From: Gammaproteobacteria bacterium
Lineage (GTDB): Bacteria; Pseudomonadota; Gammaproteobacteria; UWMA-0217
Assembly: GCA_011330835.1 (NCBI GenBank)
Contig: DRPO01000619.1
Location: 1 to 5,422 of the forward strand
Direction: 5' to 3'
Length of the DNA stretch: 5,422 nt
This document shows positions 1-5,422 of the stretch, one piece after another. Position 1 is the stretch's first letter, and the number at the start of each line of letters is the position of its first letter. The translations under genes were made by a program, and so were the position numbers. The notes beneath the pieces were generated by a model, which ran no database searches, was not told the DNA's origin, and was given only the letters and a program-made list of their open reading frames with translations.

Positions 1-2141
1 ACGATCGCGACAAGGCCAACGCCGTTCTGAAGGAACTGCTCGACGCCCCGTCCGCGCCTCGGGATGAAACCCGACACGCCTGGGCGTTGCTGCAAATCGC
101 CCAGCAACGCTGGAACGACGCCCGGCAAGCCCTCGAAGCCATCCCCGAAGAACGCCGAACGCCTGAACAACAGCGTCTGCTGACGCTGGCCGCGGGCCAG
201 TGGCAATACCAGCGGGCGTTGAACGCGCTGAGCCGGAGCGAGCGCGAGACAGCCTCGACCCTGGCCGCCAGCATGAAACCGCTGGCCACCCGATCGCCGC
301 TGATCGCCCTGCTCCACGCCGACCTGCTGCTCAGACTCGGCGACCGGAAACAGGCGCTCGACGAGGCCCGCGACGCCGTCGCCCAACTGGAGGAATCCGA
401 TACCGGGATGCGGCTCAAATACGCCGACATGCTGCGGCGCGCCGAGCAATGGGAGGCGCTCGACGCCCTGCTGTCGAAACTGGATCAGTCGCCGTGGCTC
501 GATGGCGAACAACAGAAAACCATTCGCCAGATTCGGCTGGGCGCCGCCTTGACGCAGTCCCGTCAATGGCTGGCGCGTCAACAGCCCGCCAGATCGCTGG
601 CCGTACTGACGCCGCTCGCCGGGGACTTCAACAACACGATCGATTTCCAGATGGCGCTGGCCGCCAGCCGCCAGGCGCTGGGACAACCGGCCAAAGCCCT
701 GTCGCTCTATCAGACCGTGCTGAAACGCCAACCGGACAATCTCGACGCGGCGTCAGGCGCCTACGGCGCGGCGCTGACCCTGCGCGACTACCGGACAGCG
801 GAAACCATCACGCGGAACGCCCTGCGACAACGCCCGGATGAGCCCCGGCTGCTGCTGCAACAGGCCCGACTGGATCTGATGCGCGGCGACAAGGCCGATG
901 CGCGCCAACGCCTGCGAACCGCCATCGACCAACTCGACCACGCCTCGGCCTCCGATCGCGCGCTCTCGACAACAGGCCATACCCTGCTGGCCCAGGCCAG
1001 CGGCGAGCCTCTGCCAACCGTCGGCGCGGGACTGGCCTTTCGCAGCCGAGGCGAGCAAGACGGACTCGACAAGCTGGAAGAGCAAGTGCTGCCACTGGGC
1101 GGGACGCTGGCGCTGAACGACCGGATCCGCCTGGCGATCGACCTCGATTACCTGCGGCTCGACGCCGGCCCGTTGCCCGCGTCGCAGGCGGACCGCTACG
1201 GCAGTCTGATCCTCGGCAACGCCACAAACCCCGGCGCGGTCCTCCGCTCCGTGGAAGGCCCTCGCGCCGGCCTGGCGCTGTCCTCCGACCACTGGCGAGC
1301 CGACCTGAGCGTCCTGCCCGACGACTTCCCGGTCCGGCAGCTCTCGGGCGGCCTGACCTGGGAGCATCGGGACTATGGCTATTCGCTGGTCGCCTCGCTG
1401 TTCCATCGCCCGGTGCGCGAATCCCTGCTCGCCTACGCCGGCGCGACCGACCCCGCGACGGGTCTCGACTGGGGCGGCGTCGCGCGCAGCGGCGCCTCGA
1501 TCAGCTACACCCTGCCCACCGACGGCGCAACCCTCTATTCCCGGCTTCGTCTGGATACGGTGCGCGGCAAACGGACGCCCGACAACAGCGAAATCGCCCT
1601 CGACGGCAGTCTGCGCTGGCCGCTGATCGATCGGGATCACGAAAAAGCCAGCCTTGGCGTGCAGGTGGCGTTCCGCGATTTCCAACGCAACCTCGGCGAG
1701 TTTACGCTGGGACATGGCGGCTACTTCAGCCCAAGCAACTACCTCGCCCTGAGCCTGCCCGCGAGCTATGAAAAGACCGAAGGAAAACTGGGCTATCGAC
1801 TCGAAGGCTCCATCGGTTTGCAACGCTATCGGCGGAACCCGAGCCCGGCGTTTCCCGGACATACGGGACTACAACAGCAGTTGAACGCAGTCGCCAGCGG
1901 GGACAGCAACATCAACACGCGCACCGCCCTAGCGGAAAACAATTCAGCGGTCTATACTCTCGGCGGTGAAATTGGTTATTCTCCAGACAAACGGCTGTTC
2001 CTTGGAGTGTGGGCGTCGTTGAACAAGACCGATAATTTTAAAGAATCCGCGGGAGGCGTTTTTCTGCGATACCTCTGGAACCCGGCATCGCTGGAAAAAA
2101 CGCTTCCCGCGACAAAGTTCGAGCCTCCGGAGGTTTGGTAA
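1..2141 (+). CDS. bcsC: Cellulose synthase operon protein C (BcsC), 3' part: TPR region plus outer membrane beta-barrel
   Basis: The gene is open at the left edge (first full codon at position 3), so 712 residues are visible. BcsC proteins are usually about 1100-1300 residues, so the signal peptide and first TPRs lie upstream. BcsC is the outer membrane porin that exports cellulose, with a periplasmic TPR scaffold linking it to the inner membrane BcsA-BcsB synthase. Visible residues 1-315 are alpha-helical TPR-like repeats; the clearest (about 215-315) contain PAKALSLYQTVLKRQPDN and a following RPDEPRLLLQQARLDLMRGD. From about residue 342 the BCSC_C barrel begins with GLAFRSRGEQDGLDKLEEQ. The family hallmark GHGGYFSPSNYLALSLP lies near residue 570, and the last predicted strand is AGGVFLRYLW. 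A roughly 20-residue tail rich in Pro, Glu and Lys follows and ends in Trp. TTG at 87 is only an internal codon, because the frame stays open upstream. Confidence in the family is high, from motif recall rather than a search. Confidence 0.93.
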   Translation, partial: DRDKANAVLKELLDAPSAPRDETRHAWALLQIAQQRWNDARQALEAIPEERRTPEQQRLLTLAAGQWQYQRALNALSRSERETASTLAASMKPLATRSPLIALLHADLLLRLGDRKQALDEARDAVAQLEESDTGMRLKYADMLRRAEQWEALDALLSKLDQSPWLDGEQQKTIRQIRLGAALTQSRQWLARQQPARSLAVLTPLAGDFNNTIDFQMALAASRQALGQPAKALSLYQTVLKRQPDNLDAASGAYGAALTLRDYRTAETITRNALRQRPDEPRLLLQQARLDLMRGDKADARQRLRTAIDQLDHASASDRALSTTGHTLLAQASGEPLPTVGAGLAFRSRGEQDGLDKLEEQVLPLGGTLALNDRIRLAIDLDYLRLDAGPLPASQADRYGSLILGNATNPGAVLRSVEGPRAGLALSSDHWRADLSVLPDDFPVRQLSGGLTWEHRDYGYSLVASLFHRPVRESLLAYAGATDPATGLDWGGVARSGASISYTLPTDGATLYSRLRLDTVRGKRTPDNSEIALDGSLRWPLIDRDHEKASLGVQVAFRDFQRNLGEFTLGHGGYFSPSNYLALSLPASYEKTEGKLGYRLEGSIGLQRYRRNPSPAFPGHTGLQQQLNAVASGDSNINTRTALAENNSAVYTLGGEIGYSPDKRLFLGVWASLNKTDNFKESAGGVFLRYLWNPASLEKTLPATKFEPPEVW
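2129..2133 (+). promoter_or_regulatory. Shine-Dalgarno site for the small gene after bcsC
   Basis: GGAGG lies inside the last codons of bcsC, seven bases before the ATG at 2141. It decides the start of the small gene: the ATG rather than the in-frame TTG two codons earlier, which would overlap the end of bcsC and has no such spacing. GGAGG is the right half of the palindrome CCTCCGGAGG (2124-2133). Confidence 0.75.
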
Positions 2142-2413
2142 TGCCATTCAAAAAAACAACCGCCCTCGCCATCGTCATCGTGGGCGTCCCGCTGGCCCTG
2201 CAGGGTTATCAGCTAGACCAGGAACAAACCGACGCGCCGCGATTCCAGGCCCAAACCGCCGGGCGCGTCATCACCTCGACACACCCCGTCCAACCCCGTT
2301 TCGAACTGCTGCGTCCCCGAACGCCGACCCGGCCCACGCCGGTCAACGCCAACCGGACCTTGCAACTCCCGCTCGCGACCTACCGCCAACCGCCAGCCTC
2401 GGTGCTTTTCTGA
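2141..2413 (+). CDS. Small proline-rich, probably exported or membrane-anchored protein of unknown function, coupled to bcsC
   Basis: This is a 90-residue protein that I do not recognise. Residues 1-7 (MPFKKTT) are basic, and residues 8-20 (ALAIVIVGVPLAL) are hydrophobic, as in a signal peptide or a single N-terminal membrane anchor. There is no lipobox cysteine and no Cys anywhere. The remainder (about 21-90) is low-complexity-like and basic, with 12 prolines and 8 arginines in the whole protein and a run of RPRTPTRPTP near residue 58; it is probably extended or disordered. The ATG overlaps the TAA of bcsC by one base (TAATG), and GGAGG is well placed, so it should be translated with bcsC as the last gene of the cellulose operon. 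By position it may assist cellulose export or BcsC assembly in the periplasm, but that is inference from context only. Strong SD, coupling and a sensible N-terminus argue that it is real. Confidence 0.7.
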   Translation: MPFKKTTALAIVIVGVPLALQGYQLDQEQTDAPRFQAQTAGRVITSTHPVQPRFELLRPRTPTRPTPVNANRTLQLPLATYRQPPASVLF

Positions 2414-2451
2414 CGCAACCGGTCGCCACGAACTCATCCTCCCACGGAAAA

Positions 2452-2480
2452 GCCGGGGGAACGCCGGCGTCCCCGCCGGC
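2452..2480. repeat. GC-rich hairpin just downstream of the cellulose operon (possible transcription barrier)
   Basis: GCCGG and GGG at 2452-2459 pair with CCC and CCGGC at 2472-2480, with one bulged G at 2475. The inner part is the perfect palindrome ACGCCGGCGT (2461-2470). The hairpin begins 39 bases after the stop of the small gene, so it could stop or slow transcription or protect the 3' end of the bcs mRNA. No U-run follows, so it is not a canonical intrinsic terminator. It is also the outer end of the left copy of the ~100-nt repeat. Confidence 0.55.
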
Positions 2481-2553
2481 AGAGGCGCTTTGAGCATTCC
2501 GCGGAGGTTGTTGTTTTCCGGTAAGCCAAGTTGCGTGGCGGATTTCGCGCCCC
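2454..2553 (-). repeat. ~100-nt repeat unit, left copy (inverted)
   Basis: Read on the minus strand from 2553, this begins GGGGCGCGAAATCCGCCAC, continues through GGCTTACCGG to about 2511, has a 30-nt poorly conserved spacer, and ends in a GCCGGC pair and GTTCCC at about 2454. The first 43 nt match the copy at 2741-2782 in 37 of 43 aligned columns (counted by hand, one gap). Spacer length and the terminal GCCGGC pair are also shared, so the two are copies of one unit. Confidence 0.75.
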
Positions 2554-2572
2554 ATGTATTTTCAAACACCTT

Positions 2573-2630
2573 TGCCGGCAGGATGCCGGCGTTCCCAGCC
2601 CCCCCTGGGAGCGCCGGCGTCCCGCCGGCA
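2573..2630. repeat. Long hairpin with 26-nt arms and C6 loop
   Basis: The left arm 2573-2598 and right arm 2605-2630 are reverse complements except at three positions, around a loop of six C (2599-2604). Each arm is one copy of a module with the form TGCCGGC, 3-5 bases, GCCGGCG, then T or C followed by TCCCAG. The arms therefore look like two module copies inserted head to head. Some of the three mismatches can form G-U pairs in RNA, depending on the strand transcribed. The hairpin is of the REP/BIME type in general style; no named family can be assigned from sequence alone. Confidence 0.8.
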
Positions 2631-2641
2631 CAACCGGCAAT

Positions 2642-2658
2642 GTCGGGCTCGGCCCGAC
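2642..2658. repeat. Small perfect hairpin GTCGGGC/GCCCGAC
   Basis: GTCGGGC (2642-2648) and GCCCGAC (2652-2658) form a perfect 7-bp stem with a 3-base TCG loop. It is followed by a weaker stem GAGC/GCTC (2659-2662 with 2670-2673) and a pyrimidine-rich run. It sits almost at the centre of symmetry (about 2647) of the inverted ~100-nt repeats. Role unknown; possibly part of the same repeat element. Confidence 0.55.
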
Positions 2659-2740
2659 GAGCCGAAAGCGCTCTTCCTCCCCTTCGCCCGCCCCGCCTCG
2701 CCAGCGCGCCATGATCCAGAAAAGAAGTCTACGTGTTATC

Positions 2741-2840
2741 GGGGCGCGAAACCCGCCACAAAACCGGCTTACCGGGAAACAATGATAGCTTCAACGAAAT
2801 ACCCAACGCCTTCTGCCGGCAAGGGATGCCGGCGCTCCCA
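2741..2840 (+). repeat. ~100-nt repeat unit, right copy (direct)
   Basis: This begins GGGGCGCGAAACCCGCCAC, has GGCTTACCGG at 2766-2775, then a 30-nt variable spacer, and ends with a GCCGGC pair (2815 and 2828) and GCTCCCA. It is the inverted partner of the unit at 2454-2553. The two copies face each other with their GGGGCGCG ends inward and their GCCGGC ends outward. Confidence 0.75.
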
Positions 2841-2843
2841 ATC

Positions 2844-2867
2844 GGGCGCCCCCTTCGGAGAGCGCCC
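2844..2867. repeat. Hairpin GGGCGC/GCGCCC with UUCG-type loop
   Basis: GGGCGC (2844-2849) pairs with GCGCCC (2862-2867). The inner part CCCC-TTCG-GAGA can continue the stem with C-G pairs interrupted by two C-A mismatches and close on a TTCG tetraloop at 2854-2857. The inner sequence CCCCCTTCGGAG recurs in near-identical form on the minus strand at about 5289-5301, next to another GCCGGC module, so it is probably a further segment of the same repeat family. Confidence 0.5.
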
Positions 2868-2895
2868 TGAATGAGGCATTCCTGGCCGCAACAGG

Positions 2896-2901
2896 TATAA
2901 T
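2896..2901 (+). promoter_or_regulatory. Putative -10 box (TATAAT) for the ATPase operon
   Basis: A perfect TATAAT stands out in GC-rich DNA 44 bases before the start codon at 2946, giving a predicted leader of about 38 bases. There is no good -35: the best candidate, ATGAGG at 2871-2876, matches TTGACA at three of six positions with a 19-base spacer. The box is not of the extended -10 type. Plausible sigma-70 promoter, weak or activator-dependent if real. Confidence 0.45.
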
Positions 2902-2945
2902 TCCCACCATACGCAACCCCCTCAACGCATCAATACAACTGCCCC

Positions 2946-4427
2946 ATGACTTCTTCCACCGACAACAACATCCTGATTGGCAAGGGTGAAAAAAAGGTAT
3001 ATCTCAATCCCCGTTTCGCCAACCGCCACGGTTTGATCGCCGGAGCGACCGGCACAGGAAAAACCGTCTCGCTGCAAGTGCTGGCGGAGGGCTTTTCGCG
3101 GCTGGGCGTGCCGGTGTTCATGGCGGACGTGAAAGGCGATCTGACCGGCATCAGCCAGCCGGGGTCGCCCCATCCGAAGATCGAGGAACGGATCGAGAAG
3201 ATCGGCATCGATGACTATGCTTTCGAGGGCTTCCCGACCGTGCTGTGGGATCTGCTGGGCGAACAGGGACACCCGGTGCGCGCCACCATCTCCGACATGG
3301 GGCCGCTGCTGCTGTCGCGACTGCTCGACCTCAACGACACCCAGGAAGGCGTGGTCAACATCGCCTTCCGTTTCGCCGACGACGAAGGGTTGCTGATGCT
3401 CGATCTGGACGATCTGCGCACCACGCTCAAGTACATCGGCGAAAACCGCAAGACCTTCCAGAACGAGTACGGCAACATCAGCCCCGCGTCGATCGGCGCG
3501 ATCCAGCGACGCCTGCTGGTGTTGGAGGAACAGGGCGCGGACAAGTTCTTCGGCGAGCCGGCGCTGGATCTGTGGGATTTCATGCGCACCGGCAACAAGG
3601 GCCATGGCCAAATCAACATCCTGATGGCCGACCAGTTGATGACCTCACCCCGACTCTACGCCACCTTCCTGCTGTGGCTGATGTCGGAACTGTTCGAGGA
3701 TCTCCCCGAAGTGGGCGATCTCGACAAGCCCCGGCTGGTCTTCTTTTTCGACGAAGCCCACCTGCTGTTCGACGACGCGCCCAAGGCCCTGGTCGAAAAA
3801 GTCGAGCAAGTCGTCAAACTGGTGCGCTCCAAGGGCGTCGGCATCTACTTCATCACCCAAAACCCGCTCGACATCCCCGACGAAGTGCTGGGACAGCTCG
3901 GCAACCGCATCCAGCACGCGCTGCGCGCCTTCACGCCGAGAGACCAACGCGCGGTCAAGGCCGCCGCCCAGACCTTCCGCGAAAACCCCAACCTCGACAC
4001 CGTGGAAACCATCACCAACCTCGGCGTCGGCGAAGCCCTGGTCTCGATGCTCGAAGACGGCGGCGTCCCCGGCATCGTGGAACGCACCCTGATCCGCCCG
4101 CCCGCCTCGCGCATCGGCCCCGCCACCGACCCGGAACGCGCCGAACTGCTGCGCAAGAGTCCGCTGGCCGGTCGCTACGACAATCCCATCGATCGCGAAT
4201 CGGCGCATGAAATTCTCAAAGAGCGCGCCGAAAAAGCCGCCCGGGAAGCCGAAGAAGCCGCCGCCCGCATGGCGGAGGAAAAACAGCGTCAACGCATGGC
4301 CCGATCCGGAAGACGGCGCCAGAGCGTCGGCGAAGCCATGGCCAAAAGCATCGCCCGCTCCATCGGCAGCCAACTCGGACGACGCATCGTACGCGGCATC
4401 CTGGGCTCCATCTTCCGAGGCCGCTGA
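2946..4427 (+). CDS. yjgR: HerA-like P-loop ATPase, DUF853 / YjgR family
   Basis: This 493-residue protein is close in length to E. coli YjgR (about 500). The family belongs to the HerA/FtsK branch of P-loop NTPases, which form ring-shaped DNA or protein translocases; the true substrate of YjgR is not established. The N-terminus contains the family signature [15 protein letters not shown], with Walker A GATGTGKT at residues 33-40, and [12 protein letters not shown] at 58-69. Walker B is FFFDEAH at 266-272 (D269, E270). ITQNP at 303-307 and [16 protein letters not shown] from 319 match the conserved C-terminal half of the fold; R321 is a candidate inter-subunit arginine. Residues about 418-455 are an Ala/Glu/Arg-rich coiled coil, followed by a basic tail ending [11 protein letters not shown], also typical of YjgR. 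There is no signal peptide or membrane segment, so it is cytoplasmic. The start at 2946 is supported by Walker A near the N-terminus, although no Shine-Dalgarno is visible. It is followed after five bases by a DUF815 ATPase gene. Confidence 0.92.
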   Translation: MTSSTDNNILIGKGEKKVYLNPRFANRHGLIAGATGTGKTVSLQVLAEGFSRLGVPVFMADVKGDLTGISQPGSPHPKIEERIEKIGIDDYAFEGFPTVLWDLLGEQGHPVRATISDMGPLLLSRLLDLNDTQEGVVNIAFRFADDEGLLMLDLDDLRTTLKYIGENRKTFQNEYGNISPASIGAIQRRLLVLEEQGADKFFGEPALDLWDFMRTGNKGHGQINILMADQLMTSPRLYATFLLWLMSELFEDLPEVGDLDKPRLVFFFDEAHLLFDDAPKALVEKVEQVVKLVRSKGVGIYFITQNPLDIPDEVLGQLGNRIQHALRAFTPRDQRAVKAAAQTFRENPNLDTVETITNLGVGEALVSMLEDGGVPGIVERTLIRPPASRIGPATDPERAELLRKSPLAGRYDNPIDRESAHEILKERAEKAAREAEEAAARMAEEKQRQRMARSGRRRQSVGEAMAKSIARSIGSQLGRRIVRGILGSIFRGR

Positions 4428-4432
4428 ACCGC

Positions 4433-5278
4433 GTGAGCCTGCTCGACCCCCGCATTGGCGCCCTGCTCGACCGCATCGAAGCCCTGCTCGATCGCGGCGA
4501 GCGACTCCTGCCCGCGCCGCCGGAAACCAGCTGGAACGCCATCGCCTGGCGCTGGCGCGAAGGCCGCCTCCAGCCCATCCGGCATATCGACGGCATCCAC
4601 CCCCGCGACCTGCTGCACATCGAACGCCAGAAAAAAGCGCTGATCGCCAACACCGTCAACTTCCTCTCCGACCTGCCCGCCAACCACGCCCTGCTCTGGG
4701 GATCGCGCGGCGCCGGCAAATCCTCGCTCATCAAGGCCCTGCTGCAAGCCTTCGCCGAAGACGGCCTGCGCCTGATCGAAGTCGACAAACACGACCTCGT
4801 CCAGATGCCGGACATCATCCGCCCCCTGCACGAACGCCCCGAACGCTTCCTGCTGTTCTGCGACGACCTCTCCTTCGAGGAAAGCGACGCCGGCTACAAA
4901 TCGCTCAAGGCCGCCATCGACGGCTCCATCGAGAAAACGCCCCCCAACGTCCTGATCTACGCCACCTCCAACCGCCGCCACCTGCTCCCGGAACAACAAC
5001 GGGACAACCTCGAAGCGCGGATGGTGGACGGCGAAATCCACCACGGCGACGCCGTGGAAGAAAAAATCTCCCTCTCCGAGCGTTTTGGCCTGTGGTTATC
5101 CTTCCACCCCTTCAACCAGGATCAGTATCTCGACATCGTCCGTTACTGGGCCAGCCAACTCGAAGTCAGCCTCGACGACGACCGCTGGCGGGAAGAAGCC
5201 CTGCGCTACGCCCTGCATCGCGGCTCCCGCAGCGGTCGAGTAGCGCGCCAGTTCGTGGGGCACTGGGCCTGTTCATAG
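4433..5278 (+). CDS. DUF815 family AAA+-like ATP-binding protein
   Basis: This 281-residue protein has the full usual length for DUF815, a conserved P-loop family related to AAA+ ATPases whose cellular role is not known. Residues 1-85 form an N-terminal domain with WNAIAWRW and IDGIHPRDLLHIERQK. Walker A is GSRGAGKSS (90-98), Walker B is FLLFCDDLSFE (D144, D145), and the sensor 1 region is YATSNRRHL with N180. RFGLWLSFHPF follows from 217, and a sensor 2-like GSRSGR at 264-269 ends the fold. The start is GTG at 4433, five bases after the upstream stop. A modest GAGG at 4417-4420 lies a little far upstream, so coupling to the preceding ATPase is likely. The final residues GHWACS are unremarkable or slightly divergent and lie next to a repeat junction. 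The tight pairing suggests that the two ATPases act in one process, but that is inference. Confidence 0.9.
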   Translation: MSLLDPRIGALLDRIEALLDRGERLLPAPPETSWNAIAWRWREGRLQPIRHIDGIHPRDLLHIERQKKALIANTVNFLSDLPANHALLWGSRGAGKSSLIKALLQAFAEDGLRLIEVDKHDLVQMPDIIRPLHERPERFLLFCDDLSFEESDAGYKSLKAAIDGSIEKTPPNVLIYATSNRRHLLPEQQRDNLEARMVDGEIHHGDAVEEKISLSERFGLWLSFHPFNQDQYLDIVRYWASQLEVSLDDDRWREEALRYALHRGSRSGRVARQFVGHWACS

Positions 5279-5286
5279 TGACGAAC

Positions 5287-5312
5287 GCCTCCGAAAGGGG
5301 GAGCGCCGGCAT
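5287..5312 (-). repeat. Degenerate GCCGGC repeat module downstream of the DUF815 gene
   Basis: Read on the minus strand this gives GATGCCGGCGCTCCCCC followed by TTTCGGAGGC. It matches the end of the right-hand intergenic unit (GATGCCGGCGCTCCCA at 2825-2840, then CCCCCTTCGGAG at about 2849-2860). It starts nine bases after the DUF815 stop. The weak CTCC/GGAG stem (5289-5292 with 5300-5303) is not a convincing terminator. LysR homology on the same strand stops just before it. Confidence 0.6.
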
Positions 5313-5319
5313 CGGAACC

Positions 5320-5422
5320 CGCCAGGATGCGCACGCAGCTCTCGTAATCGGTGCGCCCGGCCTCGGTCAGGCTCAGGCGGCGAGTGGCGCGGTTCAGCAA
5401 GCGAACCCCTGGGGCCTGTTCG
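5320..5422 (-). pseudogene. LysR-family transcriptional regulator, HTH fragment truncated at a repeat
   Basis: On the minus strand the frame from the window edge reads EQAPGVRLLNRATRRLSLT followed by EAGRTDYESCVRILA. This is the standard recognition helix, wing and linker start of the LysR-type HTH (about residues 30-65 of such a regulator, by family knowledge). A LysR regulator should continue for about 240 more residues with a ligand-binding domain. Here homology ends at about 5320, and the frame runs through the GCCGGC module (GSDAGAPPFGG) and then antisense through the end of the DUF815 gene to a stop at 5206. The 5' part lies beyond the window. The best reading is a broken gene remnant convergent with the DUF815 gene. 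A chimeric assembly at this point is an alternative. The LysR assignment is strong for such a short piece; the pseudogene call depends on the lost C-terminus. Confidence 0.75.

Larger units (their letters stand above)
2414..2945. other. Repeat-filled intergenic region between the cellulose operon and the ATPase operon
   Basis: I find no credible gene in these 532 bases. Short open frames here run through the repeats and give Ala/Gly/Pro/Arg-rich peptides (for example AGVPPA-type strings) in several frames on both strands, as expected from GCCGGC-rich palindromes. The stretch holds eight GCCGGC palindromes arranged as four pairs spaced 11-13 bases start to start, an inverted pair of ~100-nt repeats, several hairpins, a pyrimidine-rich run (2671-2698) and a TATAAT box near the right end. 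Confidence 0.8.

Noticed and set aside
87..89. TTG as the start of the bcsC-type protein
   Set aside because: The frame is open to the window edge with TPR-compatible sequence upstream, and BcsC is far longer, so this is an internal leucine codon.
753..1862. Long 369-codon open frame on the minus strand opposite bcsC
   Set aside because: It is a shadow of the GC-rich bcsC frame. Its product is Gln/Ala/Val/Gly-rich with no recognisable domain, while the + strand frame carries clear BcsC motifs over the same bases.
2454..2840. CRISPR-like array
   Set aside because: The repeats alternate in orientation, vary in length and spacing, and are self-complementary. There are no regular spacers and no cas genes.
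2490..2874. Several 70-120-residue open frames on both strands in the intergenic region
   Set aside because: They read through GCCGGC repeats in multiple frames, have no good ribosome binding sites, and give repeat-type peptides (AGVPPA, GARNPP). They are not genes.
3645..4373. 242-codon open frame on the minus strand opposite the HerA-like gene
   Set aside because: Phe/Gly/Asp-rich antisense product with no family features. The + strand has Walker A and B and the YjgR tail.
5287..5305. Intrinsic terminator after the DUF815 gene
   Set aside because: The stem is only four clean pairs (CTCC/GGAG) with mismatches outside it, and no U-run follows.
5206..5400. 64-residue minus-strand ORF as a complete gene
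   Set aside because: Its first 27 residues are the interior of a LysR HTH that continues past the window edge, and the rest is repeat and antisense DUF815 sequence. It is better described as a remnant.

Overview
The window is GC-rich (roughly 60-70% in coding parts) and looks like chromosome of a gammaproteobacterium or close relative. The basis is a BcsC-type cellulose-export outer membrane protein followed by a YjgR/DUF853 HerA-like ATPase. The density of GCCGGC-rich palindromic repeats suggests an environmental lineage, but genus cannot be fixed from the sequence.

Layout, left to right, + strand unless stated. Positions 1-2141 hold the 3' part of bcsC: a TPR array followed by the BCSC_C beta-barrel domain, with the 5' end outside the window. 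Positions 2141-2413 encode a 90-residue, proline-rich, probably exported or membrane-anchored protein of unknown function, translationally coupled to bcsC (stop and start share one base). Positions 2414-2945 are a 532-bp non-coding stretch filled with inverted repeats: two ~100-nt copies of one unit in opposite orientation, and between them a hairpin with 26-nt arms built from the same GCCGGC-pair module. A TATAAT box lies at the downstream end of this stretch. Positions 2946-4427 encode a HerA/FtsK-like P-loop ATPase (DUF853, YjgR). Five bases later, positions 4433-5278 encode an AAA+ family ATPase of the DUF815 type. Positions 5279-5422 hold another degenerate repeat module and, on the minus strand, a fragment of a LysR-family regulator whose homology stops at that module.

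Functionally there are two unrelated units. One is the end of a cellulose synthesis/export operon (bcsC plus the small protein). The other is a two-gene operon encoding two ATPases, probably read from its own promoter. The repeat-filled spacer separates them. The most unusual points are the composite inverted-repeat element in the spacer, the uncharacterised small protein coupled to bcsC, and the LysR remnant truncated at a repeat. No clear new defence or mobile system was found. The paired ATPases are the closest candidate for an undescribed machine, but both families are already known as conserved proteins of poorly understood function.
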